DNA of 64,000 nucleotides from Lathyrus oleraceus (GCF_024323335.1 NC_066585.1:537486769-537550768); one strand, 5' to 3'; counted from the stretch's first letter, positions 33,301 through 44,200 are shown. Translations and numbers: made by a program. Notes: generated from the letters alone by a model not told the origin.

Positions 33301-33373
33301 ATAAGCTTAGCATCATCTCCTTGAATTGAGCATTCTGAGTCTGGAGATCCTTGACAGTTTGTTCGAGATCCAT
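30338..33373 (-). CDS. Ogre gag-protease polyprotein (1,011 aa before the intron)
   Basis: The N-terminus (1-40) is coiled-coil-like (MDLEQTVKDLQTQNAQFKEM), followed by an acidic stretch at about 70-100. The gag core spans about 150-300, with YDGASCPQMHLRAYVRKI, WYYQL and FKEYAQKWRDLAGRVKPP. A partial zinc motif CAYHSDSPGHDTNDYW lies near 406, where the last Cys of the usual motif is Tyr. The aspartic protease has VLIDNGSSLNVLP with catalytic Asp 767, and ending residues YSCLLGRPWIHEAG. The ORF ends SFSQE followed by a TAA that lies inside the predicted intron (donor at 30342), so the spliced message would read on into pol. The gene is intact and follows ORF1 by about 200 bp. It encodes particle protein and maturation protease. 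Confidence 0.9.
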   Translation of the reverse strand: MDLEQTVKDLQTQNAQFKEMMLSLSKGQEELKALLFEKKKDKKAVSFINPGRRRKGQATGIKFGIPNGPEEGAENDSEEENADFSNPEDDDEDYENEQYSPRDDKYKLLEERMLAMEGQKTPGLDFESLGLVSDVTIPRKFKIPTFTKYDGASCPQMHLRAYVRKIQPHTTDKKLWIHFFQESLSGTQLEWYYQLESSDIRTWTDLATAFYKQYQYNSELAPTRLQLQNMAMGSKDSFKEYAQKWRDLAGRVKPPMTDRELVDLFMGTLTGPFYSHLLGSSSSGFTELILTGERVESGIRSGKLQAATSTSSKKSYHGKNESNAVYGHRNHNKKIGDHAIGAVTIAAPPAQNFQQRQDRPRRQFTKLNMTLAQALQSMLKVNLITLRGPPANVNTASPRYNPDARCAYHSDSPGHDTNDYWLLKNKIQDMIDAGEIEFEPPETPNVINAPMPNHDKAVNALNDDSLITTVADLTSPLPIIKGNLLRAGLFPGCTEDCNLCILRPEDCLKLRNGIQQLMDDRTILFERVSKTENPVEEVSVIARPKVPVKITAPRIPVKIIAEPRVVPLIITAPGPIPYSSSKAIPWNYGGEVYIHGVKQVGDSANPNDIVGTSKITRSGRIFSPEISPPASETRGKEPFNPSQSETPVEDTTEDVAKREMEEVLKIIRKSDFDVVEQLGHTPSKISMLSLLLSSESHANALIKFLKTAHVPQETSVDQFEHYVAHLAVDNGLGFSDADLTPAGKNHNKALHISIECKGITLSHVLIDNGSSLNVLPKAVLEKLDCKSVELKPSDIVVRAYDGAKSVVHGEVVLPIKIGPQVFNTTFFVMNIRPAYSCLLGRPWIHEAGAVASSLHQKLRYPIEGKIVTVCGEEEYIVSSVHTFRYVEMDGEFFETPTQSFEVVSPPDPVLKPTPCVPKVTRAPPAMISLKDAQAVVEDGGCTGWGQLINVPYKSDKAGLGFNSEKTVKDQINVVRDADSDCDLDRWIYPTIGDGLNNWKAEDTIPISFSQE

Positions 33374-33579
33374 TTTTCTGTTTGCAATGAAGACCGTGAG
33401 AACATTGAACTTGTAGAATACCTGTTATGCAATGTTATGCTATGCAATGTATGAAATGTTTTCAAGGACTTTTGGAATTTAACTTTGCGTAAATCACCAA
33501 CAAGAGAGAAATGTTTATCGCTAATTTCTTTGATCAATGTTCATTACAAAAGGAATGATAATAAAAATACAATGAAAGC

Positions 33580-34908
33580 TCAAGTCTCCCAGGGGCGACT
33601 TCTTTTTGGGCGAAGATACGCATTGAGTCTTCGTTCCTCATTAAGCTGACTGGTAAGTTCTAACACTTTCTTCCTTTCTGCGACGAACTGAGTCTCGAAA
33701 GTATCCCTTTCTTCTCTCAACTGGATCCAGGATCTCTTTAGTTCCTCAATGTTGGTAGGCATATCTGGATAAGGAATGATCTGAGGAGCACCTCCTTCAG
33801 CTTCAGGTTCGACAATCTGAGGTCCGATTGCAAGATATGGCATGACAAATTCACGAGCTCTGGCGCGTACCCATCTGAGATAAGGTTCCATAGGAATAGA
33901 ATTTTTCTGTCCTACCGTACCTCTCTTCACCATGCCCCAAGCTCGTACAAATCTTTGACAGTGGCCTTGGGAATCGTTGTCATAGTCGAACACAATGCCC
34001 TCGATGATCATTTCATGTGGGCCATCTCTTCGAGCACAACCAAATTGTCGCAGAGCTAAAGCAGGATTGTAAGTAATACCTCCTCTTATTCCTAGGAGTG
34101 GTACATTAGGGAACTCGCCACAACGATCGATGATGGTAACATTTTCCTTGAACTGAGGACACCAACAGATGTCTGAATGGGAGAGTGACATTATCCTTTG
34201 AGACCATCTCAGATTTTGCTCATTCTTCAAGACTGATTGAGGAAGGTGTGAAATAAACCACCTAGACAATAGAGGTATGCAGCACATGAGAGTCCCTTGC
34301 CTTTTCATGGTACGAGTGTGGAGGGAATGCAGAATGTCTCCCAGCAAGGTAGGTACAGGGTTATGAGTGAGAAATATCTTAATAGCATTCATGTCTATGA
34401 ATTGGTCTGGATTAGGGAATAACACCAAGCCATAGATTAGCAATGCCAGGATGTCTTCGAAAGCACGAACGTTCATAACTTTTAAGAATTCTCGGGCCTT
34501 ATTTGTCAGGAATTTGGCAAGTAAACCCTTAACTCCACTCCTTGTTACCCAATTAGCTTCGATGTCGGACTTCGTCATGTGTAAAGCTGCGGCAACTTCT
34601 TCAGATTTTGGCCTCTTTTCTAAACCACTGAAAGGTATTTGATCCAGGATAGGTATCCCAAGCAGCTGGGAGAATTCTTCTAATGTGGGTACCAACTGAT
34701 AATCTGGGAAAGTGAAGCAATGATGTTTGGGATCGAAGAACTGGAATAGGACTCTCATCATATCTTCTTTGAAACCAGTGGTAACCAAATTGAGGAGATG
34801 ACCGTGTTTCTTGGTGAATTGAGCATGATCGGGAAGTTCTGAAACTAAATTCTTGAGTTGAGGAGGGATTGCTACAAGATTAATCCGGATGGTCTTCCTG
34901 GGAGTCAT
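33580..34908 (-). CDS. Ogre ORF1 protein (442 aa, DUF7745/plant-mobile-domain-like)
   Basis: An intact 442-codon frame lies between the PBS and gag. Recognisable segments are PTLEEFSQLLGIPI near residue 75, ALLIYGLVLFPN near 155, RQGTLMCCIPLLSRWFISH near 205 and LLGIRGGITYNPALALRQFG near 270. A charged C-terminal segment (about 375-425) has heptad-like spacing and may form a coiled coil. This layout is the extra ORF known from Ogre elements; its domain resembles what is called DUF7745 or a plant mobile domain (from memory, not searched). Its function in the retrotransposon cycle is unknown. The frame shows no stop or shift, consistent with a young insertion. The start was chosen as the first ATG (MTPRKTIRIN); the minus strand upstream is leader. 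Confidence 0.82.
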   Translation of the reverse strand: MTPRKTIRINLVAIPPQLKNLVSELPDHAQFTKKHGHLLNLVTTGFKEDMMRVLFQFFDPKHHCFTFPDYQLVPTLEEFSQLLGIPILDQIPFSGLEKRPKSEEVAAALHMTKSDIEANWVTRSGVKGLLAKFLTNKAREFLKVMNVRAFEDILALLIYGLVLFPNPDQFIDMNAIKIFLTHNPVPTLLGDILHSLHTRTMKRQGTLMCCIPLLSRWFISHLPQSVLKNEQNLRWSQRIMSLSHSDICWCPQFKENVTIIDRCGEFPNVPLLGIRGGITYNPALALRQFGCARRDGPHEMIIEGIVFDYDNDSQGHCQRFVRAWGMVKRGTVGQKNSIPMEPYLRWVRARAREFVMPYLAIGPQIVEPEAEGGAPQIIPYPDMPTNIEELKRSWIQLREERDTFETQFVAERKKVLELTSQLNEERRLNAYLRPKRSRPWET

Positions 34909-35600
34909 AGCCTTACAAAATAGAGCAAAGTTAAATCCCTAAGTCCTTGAAATGGTTAGTACGATGTCATGATGTCATGATGTTATGATGTTATGATGTT
35001 ATGATGTTAAGTTAAATAACAAGCACAAACGAGTCACACAACAATCATTCCTAGGTTTTAAGGCTTGCATGAGTTCCATAGGTAAGTACCCTCCCCACTG
35101 AAGTTTGGTTGGTTCAACCTGTCCTAGAATAGTAACCGGGTTCTAGAAGGATCTCAGATCATCGATCTTTCTTTAGGTCCGCTTCAGTGCAACACCAAGT
35201 GGTTGACCGAAGCTTCCCTAAAGTCCAATCTCAAAGAGTGTAGTATCGAGTATCAACCAACCTCAGTCGGAACCGAAGCCAGTTATCTCACTACTTTCTA
35301 ATGGCTAGGATGAGTCAATTAGGGTTCTAAAGGTCTGGTTAATGCTTTGATGACACCACGCGGAAGCCAAATTTTTCCTCAAATAACATGAGGACCATCA
35401 GGACAACCAAAGTGTCACATTAACCGTAGCTATCATTTTGACCATTCTAGTATACGCCGGATAGTCGCGATGATCTATTGCTACTTACCTAAGGTACACT
35501 AGATCCGGGTGTAGGATCTTTCATTCAAAGCCCCCTTAAAAGAAGGAATAATAAAACATAAATGATTTTTTTTGTTTTTTAAGATGGACCTCTCTTTGTA
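34909..35600 (-). other. 5' leader of the Ogre-like element
   Basis: About 690 bp separate the PBS from ORF1. It contains an octamer repeat GATGTTAT/GATGTCAT at 34963-35010 (six units) and no supported coding region. Confidence 0.6.
34963..35010. repeat. Octamer microsatellite in the Ogre-like leader
   Basis: Six tandem 8-bp units, the first two GATGTCAT, then GATGTTAT, with a final GATGTTAA. It lies about 55 bases upstream of the ORF1 start. Confidence 0.8.
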
Positions 35601-35619
35601 GTCCCCAGCAGAGTCGCCA
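35601..35619 (-). promoter_or_regulatory. Primer-binding site of the Ogre-like element
   Basis: The minus strand reads TGGCGACTCTGCTGGGGAC, four bases after the LTR end. This matches the tRNA-Arg-type site I associate with Ogre elements. Confidence 0.8.
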
Positions 35620-35623
35620 GTTC

Positions 35624-37653
35624 TGTCATACGGTGAACTGACTTGGGGTGTTTTGCTTTTAATCGCAATGTCGCGGATAGCAAGAGTCGCCACCGACTTT
35701 TCTTTTATCCAATAAGGAAAGGTGGAAAAGAACAGGAAAGACCTCAATAGATTTTGGGTTCGGGAGGTACATTATACAAAGGGAAGGTGTTAGCACCCTT
35801 TGTATCCATGGTTATCCATGGGCTCTTAATTACTGGATCACTTATGTTTTTGTCTGAAAAGTGTCGGTGAATTGCTTAAAAAATGTTTGAAAAGAGAATT
35901 TAACTTTGTAATGATTCTTGTATGAATGTATACAAAGTGGTTATCTCGTTTAGTTTTGAAAATTGTTTAAAAAATAGTTTGGAAATGTGTGAGGTGTAAA
36001 AAGTATTTTAGGTTATGATCCAGTAATTGAGAGTTATACCTTCCTAAGGTCGTTATGGGCATTTCCTATCCTTATGAGGGTAAAATTGTCCTTACTATTG
36101 AGAAGTAAGTAATCTTACCCTTTGGATGTTTAAGGGTCACCGTAGGGTCATCGATAGGTCATTGAAGGCAACAGTTGTGAAGATACCTTAGCATTCGAAG
36201 GGACTATCATCATTTAATCGTAGGCAACATCGGAGGGTCATCGCGGGACAAAATTGTATTTTCGAAGGCAACATCCGAGGGACCATGATTTATTTTATGA
36301 TGATTTAATCGAAGGGCCATTGCTAAGTGTATCCCCACATTCGCGGGACATGACCATTATACCGTAATACCGTAAGGCAGCAAAGAGAGGTCCAAGATCA
36401 CTTATTTAAAGGTCATATTTTAAAGTCAATTAAGTAATTAAGTCCATACTAAAATCAATGCATTAAAATTAATACATTAAAATTAATACATTAAGACATT
36501 AAAATGAACACATTAAAATTAATTAGGCCACTTAGGGTGAGTCTCCACAAGGGTATCCCACAAATAAAGTGGGAGACCTAAACAGCAATCTTTTCCCGGG
36601 ACATATGAACCTTTGCAAAATTCAGCAAACGGGTTAGAATACCAAATCAGGGTGCAATCGAGAGTTGCACCAAAGTAATAGGTAAACAAAGCATGGTTAT
36701 GATAAAACAGGTCAGATGGGCAGAGATCAAAATAGGACGAAGAACAGCGGCATCCATTACAACAATTCAAAGTATCCAGGCATACTTAAGTTACATGCAA
36801 AGCCCCAAATATATTTATGAATCTCAATTATGATATCACATGTGAATTAGGAACATAAAGCGATAATAGTAACGCAAACCTGTTTGCAATTGAGTCGCAA
36901 CCTTGAATTGGCCGATCGGATAGAATTGAGCGGAGGTGACCTTGCTGCCGCCGTAAGATTAGATTCGGTAAAAAGGCACACAGTAGTTTCCGTTGTAGAA
37001 ACTATTGTGCGAAAAGAATTAACTAAATACCAAAAGGGAATCCGGAATTGCAAAAGAAATAGTGTAGCACTTGTAAAACACAATGCTTAAGCTGCTGGAA
37101 AAGAAGAAAAAATGCAAAGGCGAAAACGGCAAAGGAAAAAGGATCTCGGAAAAAAGCTCCCCCTTTTAGGTTTTCAAGGCGGCTATTTATATTGTTGTCA
37201 TTAGGTCATGCCTGCTGCCAGAAAGGTCTTCAACACGTACGTGGATATAGGGCCCAACGGATCTTTAAGTCTCCGAAGCGTTGCCTGCGCCCACAAAGTA
37301 GGGGAATGGTGTGACGTTCGTCACACCCTGTGTGACGCCCGTCACAAGGGGGTGCGAGGCGTGACGCTCGTCACAGCCTCTGTGACGCTCGTCACAGATG
37401 CCACACCCGTGTTCTTGTACTTTGGGTTGGGCTTTGCTGTTTGGTTCGTTTTCTTTTTTTTTTTTTTTTTTGCACCCCTTTTCCTCCGCTTCCAAATAAA
37501 CTACTTTCATATTATCACTAGGTGCGCGTGTAGCGAGTAGGCCAGTTTGGGTCATTCGCGAGCTAGGCCTTTGTTCCTTTAAGTGTCATAAAAATGAGTC
37601 GGAGTGCCCTGAAATGTCTTGAAATATTAATGGGCAAATTTTGGGGTATGACA
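35624..37653 (-). repeat. 5' LTR of the Ogre-like element (2,030 bp)
   Basis: This is the promoter-bearing LTR for the minus-strand transcript. Its inner end at 35624 is followed, in the minus direction, by four bases and then the primer-binding site. Its outer end abuts the CATAC duplication in the CACTA gene. TATA-like TATAAATA lies on the minus strand at about 37184-37191, and the TGACG palindrome array lies upstream of it at 37311-37395. Confidence 0.95.
37311..37395 (-). repeat. Array of GTGACG..CGTCAC palindromes in the Ogre-like 5' LTR (four units)
   Basis: Same array as in the 3' LTR but with one 21-bp unit fewer. The position upstream of the TATA box is the same. Confidence 0.85.
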
Positions 37654-39532
37654 CATACGTCACGGCATGTCTTCTTATAATTTATAACTTATATCAATGG
37701 TTGTGTATGAAGCACGAGTATATGATGCTATCAAGGATGATTTTGGGTCCAAGACAACCAGGGAACAACATAAATGTTTATTTTACGACATTGATTAAAG
37801 ATTTAAGACTTTTGTGGGAGGAATGTGTTGATGTTGATTATTTATATACAGGTGATAACTTTAAGTTGTATGCCATGTTGTTTTGCACAATCAATGACTT
37901 TCCTATATACGGTAATTTGTATGGGTACAACGTCAATGGACATAAAGCGTGTCCAAAATGTAAAGTTGATACATGTCACCACCAATTGCAAAAATGAAAA
38001 AAGATAGTATATCTTGGGAATTGAGAATTTCTAAGACCTAATCATCCATATCGTAGATTGCGAAAGGCTTTTAATGTAGAGCAGGAGTTTGATATCGCTC
38101 CAAAGCCCTTAACCAGGAGGGAAGTTTATAAAAGACAATAACACATTAATGTTGTCTTTGGAAAGAAACAAAAAAAACATGTGGAGAATTTTTTTTTGGA
38201 AAAAGAGGTTGGTGTTCTTTGATATTCCATACTAGTCTAGTCTTTATTTAAGACACTGTCTTGATGTGATGCTTATGGAGAAAATGTATCTGATAGTTTG
38301 ATTGGAACACTTCTCAACATTAAAGGCAAGACAAAATATACTAAGAAATACCACGAAGATATGGTTGTGATGGTTATACGACAAAAGTTATCCCTAAAAG
38401 AAATAGGAAATAAAACCTATTTGCCCCCTAGCATGTCACACTCTGTCTAAAAAAGAAAAAAAAATGTTTTTGCGAATGTTTGCAGGGTATCAAAGTTCCC
38501 AAATGGTACTCATCAAATGTGAAGAAAATTTTGTCAATGAATGATGTCAAGATAGTTGGCTTAAAATATCATGTCTTGATGCATCAACTTCTACCAGTGG
38601 CAATTCAAGGTTTAAATGCTAAGACATTTGACTCAGAATCTATTGAGTTTTGTACAAACTATTTTTCAGAAGTGAACTATATAGGAATTCCTGAGTCTTA
38701 TCATGATGGATGTTAGGATGGTATAGGTATTCAAGGTATAAATGCTAAGACATTTGACTGAGAAGTAGTTCTTCAAGCATATTTGTATATATAGAATAAC
38801 CTTAGTCAAGTTCAACCTTACTTGACCGCTCATAAAAGTCTTAAAAAGGAAAAATTCCCCGAGATGAATGAAAGATGGTTGTTGACTAAGCATAACAACA
38901 CTTTCATAAATTGGTTTAATGAAAGTGTTTCTAGAGAGAGTAGCTCATCTGATACAATTAAATGTTTGTCATGTATGCCTAAGTTTAATGTAATTACTTA
39001 GAGCGCATACAACATTACTAAATATTCATTTCATATAAAATAAAAGGATGATCATAACACAATGAAAAATAGTGGTGTTATGGTTGAGGTTGAATCCATG
39101 TACTTTTCTAGTTCCAAAGATGACAATCATGTACTAGAATCTAGAGCATACTTTGAGGTCATTGAGGAGATTTTTGAGGTTGACTATGTTGCTTTTAAAG
39201 TGCCTTTATTTAAGTGCAAGTGGATTGACAATAACACTGATTTAGAAACTGATTAATTAGGATTCACGCAGATTGATCTTCTTAAGGCAACTTATAGGAA
39301 CATACCATTCATCATGGCAATCCAAGCAAAACAAGTTTTTTATTTCACTGATCCTGCTAGCACTAGATGGTCAATTGTTCTTCAAGGAAAACATCTACCT
39401 GATAGTATTGATGAAAATCAAGATTATAACTATGAGACCCCTTATTTATCAACACATGTACATCAATCATTTGAAGAAAATGATTCAGATGATGTGCATG
39501 ATATTCGTCATGATCATGAAGTGGAGATATGA
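37654..39532 (+). pseudogene. CACTA (En/Spm) Tnp2-type transposase, second part
   Basis: The CACTA coding sequence resumes right after the CATAC duplication. Frames include YNLYQWLCMKHEYMMLSRMI, LGPRQPGNNINVYFTTLIKD, MLFCTINDFPIYGNLYGY and HKACPKCKVDTCHHQL (37659-37997). Degenerate pieces follow at 38010-38470, then a fragment with VPKWYSSNVKKILSMND (38480-38716). The C-terminal part has NSGVMVEVESMYFSSSKD and VPLFKCKWIDNN (39062-39256) and IPFIMAIQAKQVFYFTDPAS (39300-39532), an order typical of Tnp2. Several stops, frame changes and an internal deletion after 38590 show it is inactive. It is the direct continuation of 16241-16939. Confidence 0.85.
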
Positions 39533-40239
39533 GAAAACTAGTAAGTAAATGTTTTATATCGCTTAGTAATTTATAATATTCATTTTACTCTTTTCTATTA
39601 CTTGTACTATAGATTTAGAGTTGTTGTTGATTATCCTAATTGGTTTCAAATTTTGTTCAAATTATAGATGCTTAACGACCAATGACAAATCATATTGGAC
39701 AACCTACACAATTTTCCATTTTGGTTATTGCTTTTGTTGGTTAATCATTTGTTTTAGTTTTGTTGTAAAATTATAAAGTGTGTGCCATTTTGAGTTTGTA
39801 TTTGGTGTTAATAATGAATATTCGTGGTACAACCTTTCAGATTGAAAATTTGGCAAAATGTACAATGTTTATATTTTAGATATATGCAAATATATGGTTT
39901 TATACTCTATAATATGGTTTTGTAATACATGTGCATACAATAGTACTAAAAAAAACTTATCCCCTCAATTTTCATATAAAACCAAGGTAATAACATAAAG
40001 AATATTACCTAGGTTCTATACAACACCGAGAGTTAATATTTGGCGCGCCATCCAGTTTTGAAAATGATAAAAATGCAGATGATGGGGATTGAACCTATGT
40101 GCGGATAACTTTACCCCTCGATTTTTTTAATAACCTAGGGGTAAAGTGGCCACTTTTCATGATGCCATTTGTTACCTCTCCTTTGTAGTCAAGGTTAAAT
40201 TCAATTCACGTCCGAAGTTAGATGTGTTTTTTAGTAGTG
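39533..40239 (+). mobile_element. Probable 3' end of the CACTA element
   Basis: Noncoding DNA after the transposase contains subterminal stem-forming motifs such as CCAAGGTAATAAC and ATTACCTAGG at about 39985-40015. It ends at AGTAGTG (40239), whose reverse complement CACTACT fits the CACTA terminus. The matching left end was not found upstream of 16241, so the boundary is tentative. Confidence 0.45.
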
Positions 40240-41957
40240 AATTCGCTTATTCTTTTACTAATGTGGACTCTTTTTCAGAAAGATTTCCGGGTGGCTCAAC
40301 TTTGTGTTGCGACTCGGTGGGGGATTCAGATGTGGACTAAGGCAACAAGAGATTATGGGAAAAAGGTTTCAAGGATGTTTCTTCAAATATCTGGGAGAAA
40401 GTTGTTCTCTTTGGGGTTAAGGGAGGAGATGAAGATAAGGTGCAAGTTAAAGTTATCAAGTAATTAGAGACAAAGGATAAATTAGGAGTAGTCTAAAAGG
40501 AAATGCAAAAAAGGGATGTTTGATGAATATACACTCTTACAATATTAAAGGGAGTGGTAGATTCACCAAAATTAATTTTTTAAGTTAACTAATTAAGGAG
40601 TAATCTATTGAAGTTTATTGTATCCAAGAGACCGAAATTCAATCTATTTTATATGAAGATATTTACGAATTGTGGGGTAACAAAGAGGTTTAGTGGACTT
40701 GTAAAGGCTCAAAGAGAAGATCAAAAGGCCTCATTATGACGTGGAAGACCGACTTGTTCCAACCCATCTTCAGCTTCTAAGGTGAAGGATTCATTGGAAT
40801 CAATGCGTGGTGGAAAAACCAATCAATTTCTTTTCTAAACATATACTAGTCTTGCTCCATTCTCAAGAACAGGATGTTGTAAAACCAAATTCAGGACGTG
40901 AAAGTCAAATTCCCCGTTGGTAATTGGTGTTTAGATAGAGACTTTGACATCATTAAATTGGAGGCATAGAGGAAAGGGTAGTGCAATGTAATGCAGCTAG
41001 CAGTAGGGAAATGGAATAGTTTGGGGATTTCATTTTAAGTTTGGAGCTTCTAGATGTTGTTATGGATGGTAGAAAATTCACTTGGTCTAGTTTGGATGGC
41101 AAAGTGATGAGTAGGCTGGATATGTTTCTTCTTTAAGAGGGTTTGGTTGATAAATGGATTATCAATTGTCAATATATTGGGCCGAAGGACATTTCGGGTC
41201 ATAATGCGCCTACATGGATTAAACATAACAACTTGAATTGGAGTCCTAAACCTTTAAAAAAATTAATTGCTGGCTAAAAAGTGATGATTTAGTTCCTTTG
41301 ATTAAGAAGTTTTAGGAGTCTACTATAATCCATGGTAAAGCTGCTTATGTCTTAAAGGAAAAATTGAGACTTTTGAGAGATGATTTGAGAAAGCGGAATA
41401 AATACGTTTTGGCGTGTTCAATCTAGAGGTGAATAATATGGTTAATGAGATGAATAAATTGGATAACTTTGTAGCCAACGATTTTGTTAATGTCAACTTA
41501 TTAGATGTTGATGACGTTACTAAGAAGAGATGGGAGGCTTCCAGGAAGGTTTGGCAGACGCTGCATTTTAAAACTAGAAAAAATGGTTGGATAAAGAAAG
41601 CATCCTAAGACAAAACGATAGAATTAGTTGGATAAATAAGGTGATCATAATTTGAAATTCTTCCACAATGCAATGAATGCCATATTTAGAAGAAATAGAA
41701 TTGTGGGACTGAATACTATCAGAGGTATAATCGAGCAAGATGAAGAAGTAAAACTAGAGATTAAAAGCCACTTTGAGGCCAGATTTGTGAAGCCCAATTA
41801 TTTGAGGCTTACCTTGGAGGGAGTGTCTTTCAGGAAATTTACAGAGAAGGATAGAGATTTGTTAGAAGCTCCCTTCTTGTTGGAAGAGATCAATAAGTGG
41901 TATGGCTTGGAGACAATGACAAGAGTATTGGAACAAGTTTGGTTCTGCAACTATCCT
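40240..41957 (+). pseudogene. L1-type LINE remnant: endonuclease and start of the RT region
   Basis: Peptides of a plant LINE ORF2 can be read on the plus strand in changing frames. An endonuclease-like NWCLDRDFDIIK lies at about 40920. SLELLDVVMDGRKFTWSSLD and MSRLDMFL lie at 41040-41135, where plant LINE proteins have their RRFTW and SRLDR motifs. NLKFFHNAMNAIFRRNRIVG and IKSHFEARF lie at about 41650-41790. Stops are frequent. The first 600 bp (40240-40870) may be ORF1 or linker and are less certain. Continuity breaks at about 41957, where a copia-type LTR begins; C-terminal LINE sequence reappears at 43640. Confidence 0.65.
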
Positions 41958-43060
41958 TGAGTATTTGATGATAACAAAGCATAATATGTATAGAGAATAA
42001 TTTTGTACTCCAATTTTTTTGTTAAGTGTGCATATCAAAGAAAACCAATTCTGACTCTAAAGAAGTCATCTTTGGATGAACCTAACTCTGAACTGTAGAC
42101 GCACTCTAAACCAACGGAAGAAACAAATGTGTGTTTTAAATCAAAGTCAAGCATATGGATTACCGTCAACACTTGTGCAAGAATCTATTCAGAATGACTC
42201 TGATAAAGAATCTGATAATTCAAGCCTCCGAAGTCTCAAGAGTCTATACTCTATACACTTTGAAGTCTCATTTTCACCAGATTCTGAAGACAGGCTCTGA
42301 ACTCTATTCAAGAATCATCAACTTAAATACGAAGCCTCTAATTAGAAGTTAATGTTTGAAATAAGAATACGGGGCAAAATTATAATTAGTACAAAATCAA
42401 ATATCCTTTCCACTACCCTAAAAATCAGGAAAATGACTCTACTATTGTACCAACGTGGTTCCTCTCGTCCCATCTTCTCACCCATTTTATATTATAAGTT
42501 CCACTCTACTGTTGTATAATCAAACGCCTTGGTACAACTCTAATATTGAGGATATACCAATTCCACCCTCCAAAAGATTTATTCATCATCTATATAAAGG
42601 GTCTTGGAAGTTTGGAAAAGATATACGAGAAAAAAGAAGAAGTGTTTCACACTAAGAAAAATGTCATGTTCATACTCTTATGAAATTTTCTTGAGTATAT
42701 CTCTTAAGTTTAGTCTCTGTTTTTAATTTGTGTATTTTCTTATTCTATAAGCAACTTTGTAAACACAATCTTGTATTCTTAACATTTGGTAAAATACCTT
42801 GAGAGACTAGGTTATAGTCAGGATTCTCAAGAAGTCTTTGATGTGTTGTCTTTGAGTTTGTAATCAAGTATTTTATTAGTGGATTAAGTCCTTATTGAGA
42901 AGGAAAAATCACTCTGGTGGGTGGACTGGATGTAGCTTTGTTAACAGCGAACTAGGATAAAAATATTTGTCTATTTTATCTTTGTTGAATCTTTATTGTT
43001 TGTGTTCTTGGGTAACAATTTTTTTTTTAATCTAGAAACACAATCCAAACCCCCTTTCTT
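41958..43060 (+). repeat. SIRE/Maximus-like copia LTR remnant (boundaries approximate)
   Basis: It begins near TTTGATGATAACAAAGC, continues with several CTCTGA/TCTGAAG motifs and ends with AACACAATCCAAACCCCC at about 43031-43060, features I recognise from legume SIRE-type LTRs. No PBS or coding follows, so it may be a solo LTR or a fragment. No target duplication could be fixed. It lies between two pieces of the same LINE. Confidence 0.5.
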
Positions 43061-43639
43061 GAATAATATTGAAGGAAGATTCATCTTAACTCCTTTTTCC
43101 AGATAATACAATATGTATTTTTTGTCAGAGTTGATGTAGTTAGCTGGGCTTCCAGATGGGTGGTAGTGAATGCAACTCACGAGAATCTTAGCCCAAATCC
43201 TCAACTTTGGTTGGAGATTTTTGGCGTTTGCATTTGTTCCTTCCTTGAAGATAGTAGCAACCACTTCATTTATTTTCTCCCCTTTGGAGAGCATGTGGTA
43301 ACAATGATTCTCAGATCCATCATGATTTAAAAGCTTGGCAATGTATTTTTATGAGATTTGAAAATTCTGACCCAAAACATGAGAGGATATCTGAATTTCT
43401 ATAGTCATTTCATGTATTCAGAAACCCTTTACTAGTGCAAGATACACCAGACCTTCCAAACGGTTGAAGAAAACTTCTATCCCTGAGCAATAACATCACC
43501 AAACCAAAAATTAGCGATTCTCCGAGGATTTAAATTGGTATCGCGGTTGCGTGTTAATCTCAAAAAAAGAAAAAAAAATGGAGTCAACTTGAAGCAAGAT
43601 TTTCTCCATGCAACATTGTCCTTTCTTTCCTTTAAAATT
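43061..43639. other. Unassigned stretch between the copia LTR and the LINE C-terminus
   Basis: An overlapping minus-strand frame (43294-42971) reads KLRIWAKILVSCIHYHPSGS, vaguely like plant-transposon-associated domains in Athila-type proteins. I cannot assign it. It contains no intact gene. Confidence 0.3.
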
Positions 43640-44200
43640 AGTTCAATCCCTTTTACTTTTCTAGGTATGCCAGTTGGGGCTAATCGTTGATAAAGATCAA
43701 CCTGGAATCCTATTATCTTAAAGATGCAAGGGAGACTTTCACCTTGGCAAAGCAAGAAACTATCTCTTGGTGGAAGGGTCAATATGTTTAATGCGATACT
43801 AGCTAGCATTTCAATTTTCTATCTATCTTTTATCAAAACACCTAATATTGTTTGCAAGATTTAATTTCGATCCAACGAAAGTTTCTTTGGGGTGGTCATG
43901 AGCAAAAAAGAAAGGTTTGTTGGATTGGATGGGATGACATTTTCAATCATAGGAAGATTAAGGGGCTTTGAGTGAAGTACATTAGGAAATTTAATATAAT
44001 ATTGCTCAGCAAATGGCTTTGACGCATGTTGGTGGAGAAAGATAATTTGTGGTCGGACTTATTATCTTTGAGATATGGTGATTTAAAGAATAAGGTTTTA
44101 GAAAATTCAGTTGCAGGTTCAAGAATAAATTGCAAATACTCTTTGCGGTGGAGAGATATCTTTGCGCTAGGGTCAGATGTTCTACCAAGTTAAAACTAGT
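43640..44200 (+). pseudogene. L1-type LINE remnant: RT C-terminal part
   Basis: Plus-strand frames give SPWQSKKLSLGGRVNMFNAI (about 43735) and SIFYLSFIKTPNIV, then FLWGG-like sequence with CWIGWDDIFNHRKIKGL (about 43920) and RMLVEKDNLWSDLLSLRYGD (about 44020). This order is typical of the part after the RT core in plant LINEs. Frames change several times. It probably continues the remnant at 40240-41957, with the RT core lost or replaced. Confidence 0.65.

Larger units (their letters stand above)
16940..37653 (-). mobile_element. Ogre-like (Tat lineage) Ty3/gypsy retrotransposon, interrupted by a nested element
   Basis: The two long LTRs start TGTCATACGG and end GGTATGACA on the plus strand, and the whole is flanked by CATAC on both sides (16935-16939 and 37654-37658). 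On the minus strand the order is LTR, PBS, ORF1, gag-protease, intron, RT/RNase H, archaeal-type RNase H, integrase, repeat-rich 3' UTR, PPT, LTR. The extra ORF before gag and the intron between protease and RT are family traits of Ogre. Total span is 20,714 bp, of which 5,037 bp belong to the nested Tekay-like insertion and its duplication, leaving about 15.7 kb. The LTRs differ by only a few transitions (four seen), T-tract length and one 21-bp repeat unit, so the insertion is young. Confidence 0.93.
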
